Assembly (NCBI GenBank): GCA_965206315.1
Contig: OZ242210.1
Span: 124,001 to 188,000 of the forward strand
From: Bin16 sp965206315
GTDB taxonomy: Bacteria; Chloroflexota; Dehalococcoidia; Lucifugimonadales; Australimonadaceae
DNA length: 64,000 bases
Direction: 5' to 3'
The notes beneath the pieces are model-generated. The model saw only the letters and a list, made by a program, of their open reading frames with translations. It was not told the origin of the DNA and searched no databases. Made by a program: the position numbers and the translations under genes. The first letter of the stretch is position 1. Each line of letters begins with the position of its first letter. Positions 62,313 to 64,000 of this stretch are shown here, one piece after another.

Positions 62313-63347
62313 CTACGGGTAGATGGCCAGTTGCTCCAGCCCCGTCGCCTCCGGCAGTCCGAACATGAGGTTCATGTTCTGCACCGCCTGTCCCGCCGCG
62401 CCCTTGACGAGGTTATCCAGCGCGGAGAAGACGACGAGCTTGCCCGTGTGCCGGTCCACCGTAGGATAAACGAGGCAGTCGTTGTTGCCCCAGGTCTGCT
62501 TCGTCTGGGGCGACTTGTCGGTCACCTTCACGAACGGCTCATCGCGGTAGTACTCGCGGTAGAGCTCGGTCACCGAGGCCGACGCTTCCTCCACTGAGCC
62601 GAACGCACCATCCACAAAGTCGGCATAGATGGTGTCGAGGATGCCGCGCGTCATGGGGATGAGGTGCGGCTGGAAGAGCACCTTCGGTGCGTAGCCGTCC
62701 CTGATACGGCGCAACTCCTGCGTGATCTCCGGCAGGTGGCGGTGCCCGCCGACCGAGTAGGCGAACACGTTCTCGTTCACCTCGGAGAAGTGCGTCGTCA
62801 TGCTCAGGCCGCGTCCCGCGCCCGACACGCCGGACTTGCAGTCGACGACGATCTGCTCACCGATGAGGCCCTTCTCGACCACCGGGGCGAGCGCCAGCAG
62901 CGCGGCGGTGGGGTAGCAGCCGGGGTTCGCGACGAGTTGCGCCGAGGCGACGCCCTCCCTGTCCAGCTCCGTGAGGCCGTAGACGGACGTCTCCAGCAGG
63001 TCCGGCGCCGGGTGCTCCGCGCCGTACCAGAGCGCGTACTCGTCGGGGTCGTGCAGGCGGAAGTCTGCGGAGATGTCGACGACCTTCACGCCGTCCCGCG
63101 CGAACGGGACGCACGCCTCGGCCGAGGCGACCTGCGGCAGCGCCGAGAAGACGACGTCCACGCTGCGGGTGATCTCCGGCTCGATGGTGATGTCCATGCG
63201 CGAGAGGTGCGGCAGCGCGTCGCCCAGCTCCTCGCCGGCCTGGCTGCGCCCCGTGACGCTGACGACCTCAGCCTCGGGATGGCGGTACAGGATGCGCGCG
63301 AGCTCGATGCCCGCATATCCCGTCACGTTGATGATGCCTATCTTCAT
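62313..63347 (-). CDS. argC: N-acetyl-gamma-glutamyl-phosphate reductase
   Basis: 344 residues, normal for ArgC. The Rossmann start KIGIINVTGYAGIELARIL and the catalytic cysteine in ANPGCYPTAALLAL are intact, as are the SGVSGAGRG loop and the HRHLPEI active-site His region. It reduces N-acetylglutamyl phosphate to the semialdehyde in arginine synthesis with NADPH. No other arg gene is adjacent in the window. A REP-like hairpin lies upstream at 63369-63388. Confidence 0.95.
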   Translation of the reverse strand: MKIGIINVTGYAGIELARILYRHPEAEVVSVTGRSQAGEELGDALPHLSRMDITIEPEITRSVDVVFSALPQVASAEACVPFARDGVKVVDISADFRLHDPDEYALWYGAEHPAPDLLETSVYGLTELDREGVASAQLVANPGCYPTAALLALAPVVEKGLIGEQIVVDCKSGVSGAGRGLSMTTHFSEVNENVFAYSVGGHRHLPEITQELRRIRDGYAPKVLFQPHLIPMTRGILDTIYADFVDGAFGSVEEASASVTELYREYYRDEPFVKVTDKSPQTKQTWGNNDCLVYPTVDRHTGKLVVFSALDNLVKGAAGQAVQNMNLMFGLPEATGLEQLAIYP

Positions 63348-63368
63348 ACACCCTTACCTTGTCTCGTC

Positions 63369-63388
63369 ATTCCAGCGAAGGCTGGAAT
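63369..63388. repeat. REP-like hairpin
   Basis: ATTCCAGC and GCTGGAAT flank GAAG, of the common CATTCCxGCGAAxGCxGGAATC intergenic class. It lies between argC and the LLM gene. Confidence 0.7.
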
Positions 63389-63433
63389 CCAGAGCGGCCC
63401 TGCCGACGCGTCCCTCCATTATAGAGGAGAGGC

Positions 63434-64000
63434 CTACGCGCCCAGCGGGACGAGCTTCTGGTGGAACGGCTGGACGATGGCCTCGGCCTGCAGCCGCATC
63501 TGCTCCAGCATCTCATCGGCGCCGCAGGCGGGGTTGAACACGAACTTGGACGCACCCGCGTCGATGTACTCGCGCAGCCGCGCCATGATCTGGTCCGGCG
63601 TGCCGAGCAGGTTCAACTGCTCCGGCGGCACGTCGGAGCGACGCCGCAGCAGGTAGCGCTCCTTGATGTAGTCCGGAACCGTGCCGCTCTCCACCAGGTA
63701 GCTGTTGATCTGCAGACCGAAGTGGTCATCCTCTATGTGATTGCCGGCCTCCGCTGCGTACTCCTGGATGCGCGCGATGCCCGCCGCGACCTCCTCCGGC
63801 GTTATCTGCGTCGGGAGCCAGCCGTCGCCCAGCCTGCCCGTGCGGCGCAGCCCGGCCTCGGAGCGACTGCCCATCCATATCGGCACGTTCGCCTGCTTCG
63901 GACGCACCCCTATCGTCGCGTCCGTCAGCTTGATGAACTCGCTCTCGTAGGTGACGCGCTCCTCCGTCCACAAGCGCCGCATCAGCACGATCGCCTCGTC
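63434..64000 (-). CDS. LLM-class flavin/F420-dependent oxidoreductase (N-terminus cut by window edge)
   Basis: The C-terminal 188 codons are present, and the frame continues beyond base 64000. WMGSRSEAGLRRTGRLGDGW and the following ITPEEVAAGIARIQEYAAEA are typical of the luciferase-like family's second half. The protein ends with a helix and FHQKLVPLGA. Its ATG-like codon at 63988 is internal (TEERV follows MLMRRLW, with the open frame continuing upstream). Third LLM enzyme of the window. Confidence 0.85.
   Translation of the reverse strand, partial: DEAIVLMRRLWTEERVTYESEFIKLTDATIGVRPKQANVPIWMGSRSEAGLRRTGRLGDGWLPTQITPEEVAAGIARIQEYAAEAGNHIEDDHFGLQINSYLVESGTVPDYIKERYLLRRRSDVPPEQLNLLGTPDQIMARLREYIDAGASKFVFNPACGADEMLEQMRLQAEAIVQPFHQKLVPLGA

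Overview
The window is high-GC bacterial chromosomal DNA. Its content points to the SAR202-type (marine Dehalococcoidia-like) Chloroflexota. That is an inference from three things: clustered luciferase-like monooxygenases, amidohydrolases, CoA-transferases, CitE/HpaI-type lyases and a tripartite tricarboxylate transporter (a style known from SAR202); several probable F420-linked oxidoreductases; and large surface proteins held by a single C-terminal membrane helix with no wall-sorting motif, as fits a single-membrane cell. No 16S rRNA or marker set is present, so the assignment is tentative. No phage, IS element or CRISPR array was seen.

Layout. 1-7240: a truncated arfB, a luciferase-like monooxygenase with a clear promoter, then minus-strand units: a cyclic-nucleotide-like regulator, D-aminoacylase-type amidohydrolase and non-catalytic 2-hydroxyacid dehydrogenase homologue; and HbpS-like protein, Ldh-type dehydrogenase and quinone oxidoreductase, the last set led by a promoter and a predicted three-way-junction RNA. 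7241-15854: a metallo-beta-lactamase-fold hydrolase, three ACMSD-like amidohydrolases, an unknown gene, a 500-base repeat-rich gap and a TctC-TctA-TctB uptake system. 15861-25903: alpha-carbonic anhydrase, isochorismatase-like protein, monooxygenase, an antitoxin remnant, a frameshifted Ddn-like gene, then a likely pathway block (glycerate kinase, CoA-transferase, CitE-like lyase, MFS carrier, divergent from a TPP enzyme and an HpaI-type aldolase).

25923-38579 is a cell-surface or regulatory cassette: a 2373-residue membrane protein with two transglutaminase-like domains (the first has lost its cysteine), HEAT repeats, Ig-like domains and a DUF4129-like tail; a large polytopic protein; a 16-residue leader peptide coupled to a MoxR ATPase; a DUF58 protein; and a small membrane protein. 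38852-40209 holds a methyltransferase and a MarR regulator.

40592-62119 is one gene for a 7175-residue secreted, membrane-anchored protein built mainly from about 47 Calx-beta-like domains. Eleven near-regular units of about 1.1 kb (three domains each) form its core, with signs of a higher-order duplication every six units. A perfect 11-bp inverted repeat, likely the MarR operator, covers the -35 box of its predicted promoter. The window closes with tRNA-Glu(UUC), argC and a truncated luciferase-like monooxygenase.

Working together: the catabolic genes look like a broad set for taking up and oxidising or cleaving organic acids and amides, partly with F420 or flavin. The two giant proteins probably govern surface attachment and envelope processes.
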